Assembly: GCA_020634245.1 (NCBI GenBank)
Contig: JACKCC010000016.1
Span: forward strand, 1-64,000
From: Ardenticatenaceae bacterium
GTDB taxonomy: Bacteria; Chloroflexota; Anaerolineae; Promineifilales; Promineifilaceae
Length of the DNA stretch: 64,000 nucleotides
Direction of reading: 5' to 3'
In this document: positions 37,148-45,903 of the stretch, one piece after another
Position numbering within the stretch: position 1 is the first letter of the stretch
Layout: each line of letters opens with the position of its first letter
Notes under the pieces: generated by a model
What the model was told of the DNA's origin: nothing
Databases searched by the model: none
Seen by the model: the letters and a program-made list of their open reading frames with translations, nothing else
Program-made: the position numbers and the translations under genes

Positions 37148-37666
37148 ATGCACAATCATGCAGCCCACGATTACCATTGTCCCTTTTGCCTGTTGGTGCA
37201 GGGCATTAAAAACGCGTGTGTCGAGTCGGTGTATTCGGATATTGTTTGCCAGAGTGAAGAGGTGACGGCCGTTGTCAGTTCCCACCAATGGCCGCGCAAT
37301 CCGGGCAACGTCCTCATCATCCCCAACCAACATTACGAAAATATCTACGATCTACCGCCACATTTGGCCGCCGATATTCAGGAAGCGGCGCAAATCATCG
37401 CCATCGCCATGAAGGAAGTGTATGGCTGTGATGGTGTCTCCACCCGGCAGCATAACGAACCGGCCGGCAGCCAGGATGTCTGGCATTACCATTTGCACGT
37501 CACGCCCCGTTATCAAGGCGACCGTTTTTACGAGACGGTAACAACGGAACGGGCGCTGATGCCGCCAGAGAAGCGAGCCTGGCATGCGCAGCGGCTTAGT
37601 AAGGCACTTGGTAGTTCGACTTGCCAGGCAGTCAGCAGTTCGGTAGTTCAGCCGCCAGCCAAATGA
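37148..37666 (+). CDS. HIT-family nucleotide hydrolase/transferase
   Basis: 172-aa histidine-triad protein. The triad is in VWHYHLHVTPRYQGD (HxHxHxx), with an N-terminal CPFC zinc-type pair and LIIPNQHYENIYDLP before it. Acts on nucleoside phosphates or dinucleoside polyphosphates by family. Start at 37148 follows GTGGAGG with 6-nt spacing. The last codons overlap the following kinase gene. Confidence 0.9.
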   Translation: MHNHAAHDYHCPFCLLVQGIKNACVESVYSDIVCQSEEVTAVVSSHQWPRNPGNVLIIPNQHYENIYDLPPHLAADIQEAAQIIAIAMKEVYGCDGVSTRQHNEPAGSQDVWHYHLHVTPRYQGDRFYETVTTERALMPPEKRAWHAQRLSKALGSSTCQAVSSSVVQPPAK

Positions 37667-38181
37667 CAAAAATGCAGTTGATTGTCTTTTCCGGTCTGCC
37701 GGGAACGGGGAAAAGTATGTTGGCCGAAGCGGTAGCGCGGCAACAAGGTATCCCCGTTTTTGCCAAAGATTGGTTGGAGGCCGTTTTACTGGATGCCGGT
37801 TTGACGCCAACGGAGCGATTGGGCTATGCCGGTTACGATTTGTTGACGACTCTAGCCCGGCGCCAGTTGAGTCTGGGACAATCGGCAATTTTGGACAGCG
37901 TGGCCAGTTTTGAGCGGATTCGCGCCCATTGGCGGGAACTGGCCTATGAATTTAGTGCACAGTGGCGAGTGGTGGAGTGTGTTTGTTCAGATGAAGTGGC
38001 ACACCGGGAGCGGTTGAACGGCCGTCAACGCCACATCCCCGGCTGGCACGAACTAACCTGGGCCGACGTGGAACGGGTGCACAGCTATTACGAACCCTGG
38101 TTGGATGAGCGGTTGGTGGTGGATGGGATACGGCCGTTTGCCGACAACCTGCAAGTCGTCTTAACCTACTTGCAGAGCTAA
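37663..38181 (+). CDS. P-loop kinase-like ATPase
   Basis: 172-aa AAA/zeta-toxin-like kinase. Walker A is SGLPGTGKSML near residue 15, a likely DxD/Lys segment is FAKDWLEAVLLD, and HRERLNGRQRHIPGWHELTW is the lid-like region. Similar proteins phosphorylate small molecules or RNA ends; specificity unknown. The ATG overlaps the HIT stop (ATGA). ATG at 37672 is an alternative. Confidence 0.82.
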   Translation: MTKMQLIVFSGLPGTGKSMLAEAVARQQGIPVFAKDWLEAVLLDAGLTPTERLGYAGYDLLTTLARRQLSLGQSAILDSVASFERIRAHWRELAYEFSAQWRVVECVCSDEVAHRERLNGRQRHIPGWHELTWADVERVHSYYEPWLDERLVVDGIRPFADNLQVVLTYLQS

Positions 38182-38208
38182 ATGATTGGTCATTTTGGCC
38201 GCGTTTGC

Positions 38209-38236
38209 TTGACAGGAATGCACACTGTTTTATAAT
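38209..38236 (+). promoter_or_regulatory. Sigma-70 promoter for thrS
   Basis: TTGACA (38209-38214), 16-bp spacer, TATAAT (38231-38236): both elements match consensus. Transcription would start near 38243, at the beginning of the T-box leader. Confidence 0.85.
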
Positions 38237-38242
38237 GAACAC

Positions 38243-38574
38243 ACAATCATACATTCAAAGCGGTGATCGGGACGAGTACCTGCTGACCCTGCGAAAGAGA
38301 CCACCGGCCATAGGCTGGAAGCCGGCGGCGACAAGACAGCAGCGAAAACCCCCCGGGAGTGATTTTCTGAAATGTTAGGGCAGACTTTTTTGTCTGCCCG
38401 ATTAGAGGCAGACTTATCTGTCTGCCTCCTTTTTAGACGGTAAGAAAATCCGGTTGGCCCCGTTAACGGCCGTCAACGAGATAGTCTGGTCTAACTGGGC
38501 TAAATTGGGTGGAACCGCGACGCCTATGTTTGTGAAACAAACGCCATCGCCCCAATACGGGTGATGGCGTTTTT
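38243..38574 (+). promoter_or_regulatory. T-box leader upstream of thrS
   Basis: T-box riboswitch that senses uncharged tRNA. Visible elements are GACGAGTA in the 5' part of stem I, GAGAC and GGAAGC segments of its distal loops, a plausible specifier ACC (Thr) in CGAAAACCCC at about 38343-38352, and the invariant GGGTGGAACCGCG antiterminator bulge at 38507-38519. The competing terminator ACGCCATCGCCC / GGGTGATGGCGT with T5 is at 38541-38575. Between stem I and the antiterminator lies extra material (see the terminator at 38378) and an ACGGCCGT octamer. Threonine specificity is supported by the downstream gene. Confidence 0.93.
38378..38434 (+). terminator. Two similar hairpins inside the T-box leader
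   Basis: GGGCAGAC/GTCTGCCC (38378-38399) and GAGGCAGAC/GTCTGCCTC (38405-38428) share the stem GGCAGAC/GTCTGCC. The second is followed by CTTTTT and looks like an intrinsic terminator placed upstream of the antiterminator. Confidence 0.6.
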
Positions 38575-38582
38575 ACGTTTGA

Positions 38583-38651
38583 GCAATGAGTGCTGAGCGA
38601 CGAGGATTGAGTGACCCACTCATCCCTCATCACTTTCACCTCAGCACTGAA
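38583..38651 (+). repeat. Word-like hairpin between the T-box and thrS
   Basis: AGTGCTGAG faces CTCAGCACT, and GAGTGACCCACTC lies between, with TGAG/CTCA words repeated. It ends about 14 nt before the thrS start. Confidence 0.65.
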
Positions 38652-38664
38652 AATGGAGATGATT

Positions 38665-40485
38665 ATGTCCGAAAATAACATACCTTATGAACAATCCGAC
38701 CTGTACCGCATACGCCACTCGGCTGCGCACGTCATGGCCGAAGCCGTCCTCGAATACTTCCCCGAAGCCAAGCTGGCCATTGGCCCGCCCATCGAAGACG
38801 GCTTCTACTACGATTTTGACCTGGGCAAAGACGAAAACGGCAAACCCAGGACCTTCTTGCCGGAGGATTTGGGAAAAATCGAAGCCAAGCTGCAAGAACT
38901 GCTCAAACAAAACGCCAAATTCGAACAGTCAACCAAAACCGTAGCTGAGGCCAAAAAATTCTTTGCCGACCAACCCTACAAGCTGGAACTTATTGACGAA
39001 TTGGCCGCCGGTAAAGTGGACGAAATGGGTAATCCCATCAGCGAGCCGGTCAGCGAAGTAGGAATTTACCAACACCGCAACTTTGTTGACTTGTGCCGTG
39101 GGCCGCACGTTGGCTTTACCAAACAGGTCAAGGCCAACGCCGTTAAAATCTTGCGTTCCAGCGGGGCGTACTGGCGTGGTGATGAAAACAAAGCCCAGTT
39201 GCAGCGCATCTACGGCACAGCCTGGCATAATCGTCTGGAATTAGATGAATACTTGAAGCGACTGGAAGAAGCCAAAAAACGGGACCATCGCAAATTGGGC
39301 AAAGAGTTGGATTTATACAGTACAACGCCCGAAGTCGGCGGCGGTCTCATCCTTTGGCATCCCAAAGGCGGCTTGGTGCGCCATTTGGCCGAAGAATTTT
39401 GCAAAAACGAACACCTGGCCAACGGTTACGATATGGTTTATTCGCCCCACATTGGGCGCAGTACATTATGGCAAACCAGCGGCCATCTTACCTGGTACAA
39501 AGATGATATGTATTCGGCTATCCAGATCGACGAAGAAGAGTATTTCCTTAAGCCGATGAACTGCCCGTTCCACATCATGATTTATAAAGACAAGATGCAC
39601 AGCTACCGTGATTTGCCGCTGCGCTTTGCAGAATGGGGCACAGTATACCGCTACGAACGCAGTGGTGTGATGCACGGTTTGATGCGCGTGCGCGGCTTTA
39701 CGCAGGATGACGCCCACCTGTTCTGTCGTCAAGATCAGATGCCAGAAGAAATTGATCGAGCGTTGAACTTCTGTCTACACATCCTGCGCAGCTTTGGCAT
39801 GGATAAATTCCATGCCTACCTGTCCACACGGGACGAGAAAAAATCGGCTGGTGATGCGGAACGTTGGCAAGAACCGACGGAAGCGCTGCGGGCTGCTTTA
39901 GAGCGTGCCGGGCTTGATTATGACATCGACGAAGGCGGCGCAGCGTTTTATGGACCTAAAATTGACCTGAAAATGATTGACGCGCTAGGTCGCGAATGGC
40001 AGTTGAGTACGATTCAGTTCGATTTTAATCTGCCGGAACGATTTGATATGACGTATATTGGCCAGGATGGTGAGGCGCATCGGCCGTATATGATTCATCG
40101 TGCTCTGTTAGGTTCGATGGAGCGGTTTATGGGGGTCTTAATCGAGCATTACGCCGGTGCTTTCCCATTATGGTTGGCCCCGGTTCAAGTCGTGATGATT
40201 CCCATTACCGACCGTCACGTGGCCTATGCGGAAGAAGTTGCCAAGAAATTGCAGGATGCTGGACTGCGTGTAGATGTTGATGACAGTAATGAACGGATGA
40301 ATAAGAAGATTCGTAACGCCCAATTGCAAAAAGTGCCCTACATGCTGGTCGTTGGTGACAACGAAGTAGAAAATGACACAGTTGCGGTGCGCACGCGGGA
40401 GAATGAGGATCGGGGTGCGATTTCTCTGGCCGAGTTCATAGCGCAGGCGACTGCCCTGGTCACCACCAAGTCAATGGAGTTATGA
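38665..40485 (+). CDS. thrS: Threonine-tRNA ligase
   Basis: 606-aa class II synthetase. It starts directly with YRIRHSAAHVMAEAVLEYFP, the second additional (editing-type) domain, so the N-terminal TGS domain found in E. coli ThrRS is missing. Motifs seen: HRNFVDLCRGPHVG, MNCPFHIMIYKDKMHSYRDLPLRFAEWGTVYRYE (in pieces), RGFTQDDAHLFC, and anticodon-binding VVMIPITDRHVAYAEE. ATG at 38665 follows GGAGATG. Controlled by the T-box. No ACGGCCGT octamer in the gene. Confidence 0.97.
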   Translation: MSENNIPYEQSDLYRIRHSAAHVMAEAVLEYFPEAKLAIGPPIEDGFYYDFDLGKDENGKPRTFLPEDLGKIEAKLQELLKQNAKFEQSTKTVAEAKKFFADQPYKLELIDELAAGKVDEMGNPISEPVSEVGIYQHRNFVDLCRGPHVGFTKQVKANAVKILRSSGAYWRGDENKAQLQRIYGTAWHNRLELDEYLKRLEEAKKRDHRKLGKELDLYSTTPEVGGGLILWHPKGGLVRHLAEEFCKNEHLANGYDMVYSPHIGRSTLWQTSGHLTWYKDDMYSAIQIDEEEYFLKPMNCPFHIMIYKDKMHSYRDLPLRFAEWGTVYRYERSGVMHGLMRVRGFTQDDAHLFCRQDQMPEEIDRALNFCLHILRSFGMDKFHAYLSTRDEKKSAGDAERWQEPTEALRAALERAGLDYDIDEGGAAFYGPKIDLKMIDALGREWQLSTIQFDFNLPERFDMTYIGQDGEAHRPYMIHRALLGSMERFMGVLIEHYAGAFPLWLAPVQVVMIPITDRHVAYAEEVAKKLQDAGLRVDVDDSNERMNKKIRNAQLQKVPYMLVVGDNEVENDTVAVRTRENEDRGAISLAEFIAQATALVTTKSMEL

Positions 40486-40527
40486 GCGGAATTAGCAGTT
40501 AGCTTTTAGCAGATAGTAGTAAGCAAG

Positions 40528-40551
40528 GCCGCTCGAAAGAGCGGCTTTTTT
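40528..40551. terminator. Terminator between thrS and pgeF-like gene
   Basis: GCCGCTC-GAAA-GAGCGGC followed by TTTTTT, between convergent genes. Confidence 0.9.
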
Positions 40552-40555
40552 CATG

Positions 40556-41374
40556 TTATGCCAGAATGAAAACGGTACCGAAACGGCCGGTTCTGCCTTT
40601 TTCGGCGCGGTGAGAGAAGAATAGATCGGTGCGGCAGGCAGTGCAGAGGCCGGATAGTTCGATGTGGCGGACGCCGGCATTTTCCAGGTTGCGCCGGTTG
40701 GCTTCGGGCAGGTCGAAATGGGGGCGGTGGTTGTTGGCGGCTGGTTGTTGGTTGTTGGTTTGCTGGTTTGCTGGTTGGAGAAGTAAGGTTTCCGGGTCGT
40801 CGAAGGCGTTGTGGACGGCCGTTATCACCACCTCGCCTACCTCATAACAGCAAGGGCCGATGCTGGGGCCAATTCCAGCGATTAAATCGGCGGGTTTACT
40901 GCCGAATTCAGTTTGCATGGCTTTGACCATCGCGCCGGGTAAATCTTTGACTGTGCCTTGCCAGCCGGCATGACCCAGGCCGATGGCCTGATGAACCGGA
41001 TCGTAGAGGAAGATGGGGGTGCAGTCGGCGTAGTTCATGGTTAGGGCGCAGCCGGGTTCGTTGGTGATGATGGCATCGACGTGGGGCAGCCAGGTGCCGT
41101 TGTTGGCCTGGGTGACACGGGCTACGGCCGTATCATGAATCAAGTGGGCATGAACAACAGTATCGGTGTCACGGCCGTACAATCCATACGCACGCCGCCG
41201 GTTCTCGTAAACTCGGGCCTTCTCGTCAGGAACAGAAACACTCAAATTGAGTGACTCAAACGGGGCCGGACTGACGCCCCCTTGCCGGGTGAAGATGGCG
41301 TGTTGGATACGGCCGTTATCCGGCAAACTCTCAAATTGAAAATAAGGAATATTGTTTCGTTGGTTTTGTCGCAT
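40556..41374 (-). CDS. pgeF: PgeF/YfiH-family purine nucleoside phosphorylase (laccase-domain protein)
   Basis: 272-aa protein of the former multicopper polyphenol oxidase family, now known to contain peptidoglycan-editing and purine-nucleoside phosphorylase members. The zinc-binding motifs NYADCTPIFLYDP, GLGHAGWQGTVKDL and GIGPSIGPCCYEVG are intact. About residues 201-222 (QPANQQTNNQQPAANNHRP) form a polar insertion encoded by a TTGTTGGTTGTTGGTTTGCTGG-type repeat series (40734-40780, quoted in part), which looks like spacer repeat text inside a gene. Confidence 0.9.
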   Translation of the reverse strand: MRQNQRNNIPYFQFESLPDNGRIQHAIFTRQGGVSPAPFESLNLSVSVPDEKARVYENRRRAYGLYGRDTDTVVHAHLIHDTAVARVTQANNGTWLPHVDAIITNEPGCALTMNYADCTPIFLYDPVHQAIGLGHAGWQGTVKDLPGAMVKAMQTEFGSKPADLIAGIGPSIGPCCYEVGEVVITAVHNAFDDPETLLLQPANQQTNNQQPAANNHRPHFDLPEANRRNLENAGVRHIELSGLCTACRTDLFFSHRAEKGRTGRFGTVFILA

Positions 41375-41388
41375 GGCCGTATCATAGT

Positions 41389-41458
41389 GCAGAGTGGCAA
41401 AGTGGCAAAGTATAAAAGTTGTAGAGTGGCAAAGTAGTCCGCAACTTTGCCACTCTGC
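41389..41458. repeat. Word-like hairpin upstream of ftsK
   Basis: GCAGAGTGGCAAAGT (41389-41403) is exactly complementary to ACTTTGCCACTCTGC (41444-41458). GAGTGGCAAAGT occurs twice on the left side, so alternative stems exist. A TATAAT lies at 41478-41483, just before ftsK. Confidence 0.75.
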
Positions 41459-41504
41459 AACTTCGCCACCTTCGTGTTATAATGCCCATAGGAACATCTG
41501 AGCT

Positions 41505-44273
41505 ATGGCTAAGAAGAAAACAACGACAGGCAGAAAATCGAGCAACACCCGCAAGACTGATGCGCGTACCAGCAGCCGCAAGACGAGTACCAGCAAACGG
41601 TCATCCTCGTCCAAATCGACGCGGGGCGGAACAGGTTCACGCCGTTCATCATCATCCCGTTCGCGCAGCAGTTCGCGGAAAGCTCCCCAGGTTAACGTCC
41701 GCCTGAATCTACAGCAAAAGGCGTTAATTGGGGGCATTGGGATTATTTTCGTAACGGCCGTTCTCGTTCTCAGCATGTTATCACCCACCCAGGCCCAATT
41801 GACCAGCGCCCTGTCCAGTTTATTGTGGCAGACATTTGGCTGGGGCGGCTTCCTTGTCCCGGTGATCAGTGGCGCGTTTGGTTTGTATTGGGTGCTGTGG
41901 GGCATGGAACAAGAGCCAAAACTGCCCGGTTATCGCCTGGTTGGATTTGGATTGTTCTTTTTAACCGTCGAAGCGTTGGCTACGCTGGTCATTTTAATGG
42001 GCGACAACAACTACTTTGACGTGTGGGCGATTGCCCGTAACCAAACCGGCGGCGGTTACGTGGGCGGCTTGATTGTCTACGTGCTGGTACAGTCCATTGG
42101 CGACCTGGGAGCGATTTTTACGCTGGTTGTGGTCGGTATTATCGCCACGATTTTGATGACCGGCGTCACCCGGTCTGATTTGGGTCAATTCTTGACAACT
42201 GTTGCCAGTTGGCGACCGCAATTGACCACTAACCAAACCGAGCCGGCCGATCGAAGCATTGCTATTAATCCGGGGAGATTACCGAGAAATGTGCCTGTGC
42301 GGGAAACGGCCGTATCCTCCAATGCCCAACGTGCCGTACAACCGCCGCTGCCCGCTCTTACCCCTGAGACCACAGCCAAACCGGAGCCGCCTGCCGCAAA
42401 GCCGGCCCGCGCCAGCCGCCAAAGCGTAAAACCGCAAACGCCGTCCCCGCCGCAGGAACAGCCCACCATCGCCACCCCCGTTTTCCTCGGAAATATGACG
42501 CGAGGGCAAAACTGGAAACTCCCAGCCATTGCTGACTTGCTCGAATCCGGCACCGATCAGGATTTGAACAGCGCTACCATCCGGGAGCAGGTTGACGTGA
42601 TCGAACACACACTGGAAAGTTTTGGTGCGCCAGTTACGGTGGTCGAAATCAATCAAGGGCCATCGATCACCCAATTTGGCGTAGAACCGCAGTTCATCGA
42701 AATGCGCAGCGGCAAACGCACCAAAGTCAAAGTGGGCAAAATTGCCAGCCTGGCCGATGATCTGGCGTTGGCCCTGGCGGCGCAAACCATCCGTATTCAA
42801 GCCCCGGTTCCCGGCAAAGGATACGTCGGCATCGAAGTGCCCAACGTCAAAAAGGCGCTGGTTTCGCTGCGTGACGTAATGGAATCGGCCGAATTTCGCA
42901 AAATTAAATCGCCGCTGCGGATTGGCCTGGGGCAGAATGTGGCCGGACAGGCCATTGCCGCCGATTTGTCGGCAATGCCCCATTTGTTGATTGCCGGTAC
43001 AACTGGTTCCGGTAAATCGGTAATGGTCAACAGCATCATTGCCGGGATGCTGCTGCAAAATACGCCTGAACAGCTCAAAATGGTCATGGTTGATCCGAAA
43101 CGTGTTGAACTGACCGGTTACAACGGCATTCCTCATTTAGCCGCGCCGGTGGTTGTCGATATGGACCGGGTGATCGGCACACTGCAATGGGCAATGCGCG
43201 AAATGGACAACCGGTACAAGGCGTTTGCCGAAATTGGTGCGCGTAATATCAACGATTACAACAAGAAAGTTCAGGGTAAAAAAGCGGATTCACTGCCGTT
43301 TATCGTGATCATCATTGATGAATTGGCTGATTTGATGATGCTTTCGCCGGAAGAAACGGAGCGGGGCATTACCCGTCTGGCGCAGATGGCGCGGGCCACG
43401 GGGATTCATATGGTAATTGCTACGCAACGGCCGTCAGTAGATGTCGTAACCGGTATTATCAAGGCAAACTTCCCGGCCCGCATTGCTTTTGCCGTGGCTT
43501 CCAGTACTGACAGCCGCGTTATTTTGGATACAACCGGTGCGGAGCGGCTGCTGGGGCAGGGGGATATGCTCTTCCAAAGCCCGGATGCGGCCGCGCCAGT
43601 ACGCTTGCAGGGATGCTTTGTCAGTGATGGCGAATTGAGTAAATTGATCGCTTACTGGCAGCAGGCGCGGCGGTTTAATCTGATTTCGGCGGAAGAGAGT
43701 AAGATGTCGCGGGCGGAAGCAGTGGCGGTGCGGGAAACACCGGCGGTGCAGCAATCGCCGGCCCAACAAGCGCCGCCCTCTTCGGCAACGCTGCCACCGC
43801 CTACCCGGCCTGTACCTGAACGGGATGTTGTCGAAATTGTGGAAGAAACGGCCGTTACCCAGCCATCACCCCCACCGCCACCCACCAGCCGAACTTTGCC
43901 CGAAGATGCACCAACCCGGCCGATTGCTAACAATCAACAATCAACAACTAACAACCAACAACCAACAACCAGCGGCCAACCCCTAACCTCCAATTCCCAA
44001 CAACCCTTGTGGGAAGAATTGCAGCGAGTGGTTGATGAGACAAAAGACGAGGATGGGCTGATGCCAGAGGCCATTGCACTGGTGCGGCAGTTGCAAAAAG
44101 CGTCCACTTCGTTGTTGCAGCGCCGCTTCCGCATTGGTTACACTCGCGCTGCCCGCATGATTGACGCGATGGAAGAGCAGGGCGTCATCGGCCCGCCCAC
44201 CGGTACCAGCAAGGCCCGCGAGGTGCTGCTGTCCCCGGAGAACGAAGAAACTGAAGAGGAGACTCCTTCATGA
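41505..44273 (+). CDS. ftsK: DNA translocase FtsK/SpoIIIE
   Basis: 922-aa septal DNA pump. A very basic Ser/Thr/Lys/Arg-rich head (1-62) precedes about four membrane helices (70-220), a Pro/Ala-rich linker, then the RecA-like motor with Walker A AGTTGSGKSV and Walker B VIIIDELADLMM. The winged gamma domain (RFRIGYTRAARMIDAMEEQGVIGPP) ends it. A second linker between motor and gamma domain (about 806-840) is encoded by CAACAA/CTAACAACC repeats (43926-44010), giving NNQQSTTNNQQPTTSGQP. Two octamers encode ETAV in linkers. Confidence 0.96.
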   Translation: MAKKKTTTGRKSSNTRKTDARTSSRKTSTSKRSSSSKSTRGGTGSRRSSSSRSRSSSRKAPQVNVRLNLQQKALIGGIGIIFVTAVLVLSMLSPTQAQLTSALSSLLWQTFGWGGFLVPVISGAFGLYWVLWGMEQEPKLPGYRLVGFGLFFLTVEALATLVILMGDNNYFDVWAIARNQTGGGYVGGLIVYVLVQSIGDLGAIFTLVVVGIIATILMTGVTRSDLGQFLTTVASWRPQLTTNQTEPADRSIAINPGRLPRNVPVRETAVSSNAQRAVQPPLPALTPETTAKPEPPAAKPARASRQSVKPQTPSPPQEQPTIATPVFLGNMTRGQNWKLPAIADLLESGTDQDLNSATIREQVDVIEHTLESFGAPVTVVEINQGPSITQFGVEPQFIEMRSGKRTKVKVGKIASLADDLALALAAQTIRIQAPVPGKGYVGIEVPNVKKALVSLRDVMESAEFRKIKSPLRIGLGQNVAGQAIAADLSAMPHLLIAGTTGSGKSVMVNSIIAGMLLQNTPEQLKMVMVDPKRVELTGYNGIPHLAAPVVVDMDRVIGTLQWAMREMDNRYKAFAEIGARNINDYNKKVQGKKADSLPFIVIIIDELADLMMLSPEETERGITRLAQMARATGIHMVIATQRPSVDVVTGIIKANFPARIAFAVASSTDSRVILDTTGAERLLGQGDMLFQSPDAAAPVRLQGCFVSDGELSKLIAYWQQARRFNLISAEESKMSRAEAVAVRETPAVQQSPAQQAPPSSATLPPPTRPVPERDVVEIVEETAVTQPSPPPPPTSRTLPEDAPTRPIANNQQSTTNNQQPTTSGQPLTSNSQQPLWEELQRVVDETKDEDGLMPEAIALVRQLQKASTSLLQRRFRIGYTRAARMIDAMEEQGVIGPPTGTSKAREVLLSPENEETEEETPS

Positions 44274-44342
44274 CACATGATACATGATACGTGACACGTA
44301 AACTTGGTGTCAGGTGTCATGTGCCAGGTGCCATGTTTTACG
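44270..44342. repeat. Word-like spacer between ftsK and menG
   Basis: TGACACATGATACATGATACGTGACACG on the left (given in part) faces GTGTCAGGTGTCATGTGCCAGGTGCCATG-type words on the right; TGACAC pairs with GTGTCA and CATGACAC with GTGTCATG. No Shine-Dalgarno is evident before menG. Confidence 0.65.
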
Positions 44343-44343
44343 C

Positions 44344-45060
44344 ATGGCTCACTTAGAGGGAACTGAACGCGCCCAATACGTCCAGAATATGTTTGCCCGC
44401 ATTGCCGGGCGGTATGATGTGATGAACCGGTTGATGACCGGCGGTCAGGACGTGAAATGGCGCAAATATGTTATTGAACAGGCGCGGCTGCCGGAGAACG
44501 GCCGTCTCCTGGATATTGCCACTGGCACTGGCGACATTGCTTTGGAAGGGTTGAAGCAGCAGCCCGGCATCCAGGCCATTGGCGGGGACTTCACCATCGA
44601 GATGATGCAGGTTGGCAAACGCTACCCGGAACGGCAGGCCATTCAGTGGGTCGTTTCGGATACGCTGGCGCTGCCTTTCCCGGATAATTATTTCGACGCG
44701 GTCACGTCTGGCTTTTTGATGCGCAACGTGATTGACGTGCCCGGTGCGTTTGCCGAGCAGATGCGGGTGACGAAGCCGGGCGGCCGTGTGGTGGTACTGG
44801 AATCCAGCCCGCCCAAACGGAATTGGTTACGGCCGTTCATTCTCATCCATCTCAACACTATCATTCCTCTGCTGGGCCGCCTCATCAGCGGTGAAGCCGA
44901 GGCTTATCGCTACCTGCCCGACAGCACCCAGCAGTTCAAAGACCCAGACACCGTTGTGGAAATCATGCGCCAGACTGGTTTTACAAATATTCAGTACAAA
45001 TTGTTCATGTTTGGCACCATTGCCATTCACACAGGCCAAAAACCAACGGCCGTTTCGTAA
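44344..45060 (+). CDS. menG: Demethylmenaquinone methyltransferase (UbiE/MenG)
   Basis: 238-aa SAM methyltransferase for the last step of menaquinone synthesis. The start block VQNMFARIAGRYDVMNRLMTGGQDVKWR is the UbiE/MenG signature (shown in pieces: RIAGRYDVMNRLMT). LDIATGTGDIAL is the SAM motif and VTSGFLMRNVID the conserved middle block. Menaquinone is assumed because no ubiquinone genes are seen, though the family does both. Start at 44344 is chosen by family alignment. Confidence 0.93.
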   Translation: MAHLEGTERAQYVQNMFARIAGRYDVMNRLMTGGQDVKWRKYVIEQARLPENGRLLDIATGTGDIALEGLKQQPGIQAIGGDFTIEMMQVGKRYPERQAIQWVVSDTLALPFPDNYFDAVTSGFLMRNVIDVPGAFAEQMRVTKPGGRVVVLESSPPKRNWLRPFILIHLNTIIPLLGRLISGEAEAYRYLPDSTQQFKDPDTVVEIMRQTGFTNIQYKLFMFGTIAIHTGQKPTAVS

Positions 45061-45106
45061 TCATTTTGTAAGCTCCCCCATTCATTTGCTCTGTATAATC
45101 AAGGAT

Positions 45107-45895
45107 ATGAAACGATTTGTCCCTGTGTTTTTCTTGTTTTTGCTGGTAGCTTGCACGGCAGAAACGGCCGTAGAATCGATGACCGCACCGACGGAAACGG
45201 CCGTTTCCCCGACAGCGGCGGTTGAAATGGTAATGGTTGAGCCAACGGCCGTTACTTCAACTTCGCTCCCCGTGCCAACGGAAACGCCAGTGCCGCCTGA
45301 ACCAACCCAATTGCCGCCTGCAGAACCAGTTCCAATGGCCGCAGTTGACGTTGTGGTGGAATACGGCCGTACTCAGGAAGGCGCCTTTTATCGCGGCGTG
45401 GCCAACGCGCCGGTGACGCTGATTGACTATTCGGACTTTCTTTGAGGCAGCTGCCGTTCCTACGTGTTAGGAACTGAACCGGAGATCGCTGCCAATTTCA
45501 TCGAAACCGGCCAGGTAAAAGCTGTCTTTTGGCCAATTCTCAATCATGGTTCGCCCAGCGTTTATTCGACGATTACGGCTGTATGCGTGGGGCAGCAGGA
45601 TGCTAAAGCATTTTGGGATGTGCATGAGCGCTTGTTTGAAAATCAGGAGGATTTGTGGGATGCCGACCGGGATTATTACGTGCAAACGGCCGTTGCCGCC
45701 GGTGTGGATCAGGCCACGTTTGAAGCCTGTTATGATGACCCGGATACCCTGTCCCAGGTGCAAAAATTAGACGAGATTCGTCGTCAATGGGGAGTGTACA
45801 GCCAGCCGACGTTTGACGTGAACGGCCGTACCTTTTCCGGCGCGCAGCCCTATGACGTGTTTGAAGAAGTACTTCAGGCGGCACTGTCTGAGTGA
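45107..45895 (+). CDS. DsbA-like thioredoxin-fold lipoprotein, predicted selenoprotein (UxxC)
   Basis: 262 residues if the TGA at 45443-45445 is read as selenocysteine. A lipobox (LLVAC, Cys16) and a Thr/Pro/Glu-rich linker lead to a DsbA/DSBA-like thioredoxin domain. ...APVTLIDYSDFL is followed by TGA and then GSCRSYVLG in the same frame; relatives read YSDFxCPYC, so TGA stands at the first redox Cys (Sec113-Gly-Ser-Cys116). The C-terminal part has the cis-Pro segment VYSQPTFDVNGRTFSGAQPY. A SECIS-like hairpin follows the TGA. Three octamers in the linker encode TAV. Alternative: a nonsense mutation or sequencing error. Confidence 0.85.
45443..45474 (+). promoter_or_regulatory. Predicted bacterial SECIS element (DsbA-like gene)
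   Basis: UGA, then 10 nt, then GUUCCUA (45456-45462), loop CGUGU and UAGGAAC (45468-45474), a 7-bp perfect stem. The loop starts 17 nt after the UGA with G in its second position, the same geometry as the element at 22761-22791. Confidence 0.78.
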
Positions 45896-45903
45896 ACAGT
45901 ACA

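Noticed and set aside
42279..43136. 285-codon minus-strand frame within ftsK
   Set aside because: Antisense of the FtsK linker and motor; no independent support.
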